NCBI GenBank assembly: GCA_030650265.1
Contig: JAUSEJ010000742.1
Location: 1-6,352 of the forward strand
Length of the DNA stretch: 6,352 bases
DNA from: Dehalococcoidia bacterium
Lineage (GTDB): Bacteria > Chloroflexota > Dehalococcoidia > JACPQF01
Reading direction: 5' to 3'
The position numbers and the translations under genes are program-made. Numbering within the stretch: position 1 is the stretch's first letter; every line of letters starts with the position of its first letter. The notes beneath the pieces are model-generated. The model did no database searches. It saw nothing but the letters and a program-made list of their open reading frames with translations, and was not told the DNA's origin. Shown in pieces: positions 6,175 to 6,352 of the stretch.

Positions 6175-6352
6175 TCAAAAGAGGCCCGCCTCGATCACCA
6201 GGCGAGCAAGAGCTGTGCGAGAGCCAATACCTAGGCGGGTGTAGATGTGGTGGAGGTGAGTGGCAACAGTGTGGCGGCTAAGGACCAGGCGCTCCGCGAT
6301 ATCGGGCGTGGCCAAACCATCCATGACCAGTCGCGCTATTTCGAGCTCACGC
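6175..6352 (-). CDS. LuxR-family transcriptional regulator, C-terminal HTH domain only (truncated by window edge)
   Basis: Only the last 58 residues are in the window, ending at a TGA at 6175-6177. They read RELEIARLVMDGLATPDIAE, then RLVLSRHTVATHLHHIYTRL and GIGSRTALARLVIEAGLF. This is a clear LuxR/GerE-type DNA-binding helix-turn-helix: the RE at the front of helix 1, the ATPDIAERL scaffold helix, SRHTVATHLHHIY as the recognition helix, and LGIGSRTALA closing. Whether the N-terminal part is a receiver domain (NarL-type response regulator), a large ATPase (MalT/LAL-type) or an autoinducer sensor lies outside the window. It points the same way as the radical-SAM-like gene, whose ATG is 138 bp downstream, so it may regulate that gene or be read with it. 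No clear terminator follows the stop. Confidence 0.9.
   Translation of the reverse strand, partial: RELEIARLVMDGLATPDIAERLVLSRHTVATHLHHIYTRLGIGSRTALARLVIEAGLF

Noticed and set aside
4957..6234. A 425-codon open frame on the plus strand opposite the radical-SAM-like gene
   Set aside because: It has no recognisable protein character and its length follows from the composition of the opposing gene, which has clear radical-SAM-like motifs, a good ribosome site and a family-like layout.
1..6352. CRISPR array, tRNA or rRNA genes
   Set aside because: No regularly spaced direct repeats, cloverleaf-like segment or conserved rRNA stretch was seen on either strand.

Overview
The window carries five coding genes and one decayed gene, all read from the minus strand (right to left). 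From right to left they are: the C-terminal end of a LuxR-type response regulator (cut by the right edge), a 463-residue radical-SAM-like protein with an unusual cysteine spacing, a 535-residue lipoprotein of the peptide/nickel ABC transporter substrate-binding family, a broken pyridoxamine-5'-phosphate-oxidase-like flavoprotein gene, a 271-residue crotonase (enoyl-CoA hydratase/isomerase) and the N-terminal 306 residues of a type III (CaiB/BaiF) CoA-transferase (cut by the left edge).

The gene mix (family III CoA-transferase, crotonase, orphan SBP_bac_5 lipoprotein with a Ser/Thr-rich linker, LuxR regulator, loosely packed genes, moderate GC) resembles environmental Chloroflexota such as Dehalococcoidia/SAR202-like lineages. 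The dispersed repeat carrying GGAGCGACGAAGAATCT, present here as an inverted pair, is of a kind I recall from such genomes. This assignment is inference from overall character; no taxonomic marker gene is present, and other environmental bacteria are possible.

Layout: 1-919 CoA-transferase; 920-1189 intergenic; 1190-2005 crotonase; 2006-2386 intergenic with an imperfect inverted repeat of two dispersed-repeat copies; 2387-2789 flavoprotein pseudogene with a frameshift and an in-frame stop; 2792-4399 substrate-binding lipoprotein; 4400-4644 intergenic with a 12-bp perfect inverted repeat; 4645-6036 radical-SAM-like protein; 6037-6174 intergenic with a perfect TATAAT and two CGATATA direct repeats; 6175-6352 LuxR C-terminus.

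How the genes may work together: the CoA-transferase and crotonase make a plausible pair, in which a carboxylic acid is activated to its CoA thioester and then hydrated or isomerised, and the lipoprotein could capture an external substrate. Intergenic gaps of 138-380 bp argue against one tight operon, so a shared pathway is only a hypothesis. The most unusual items are the radical-SAM-like protein with a C-X8-C-X2-C motif, and the CoA-transferase and crotonase that both appear to lack the textbook catalytic acids of their families.
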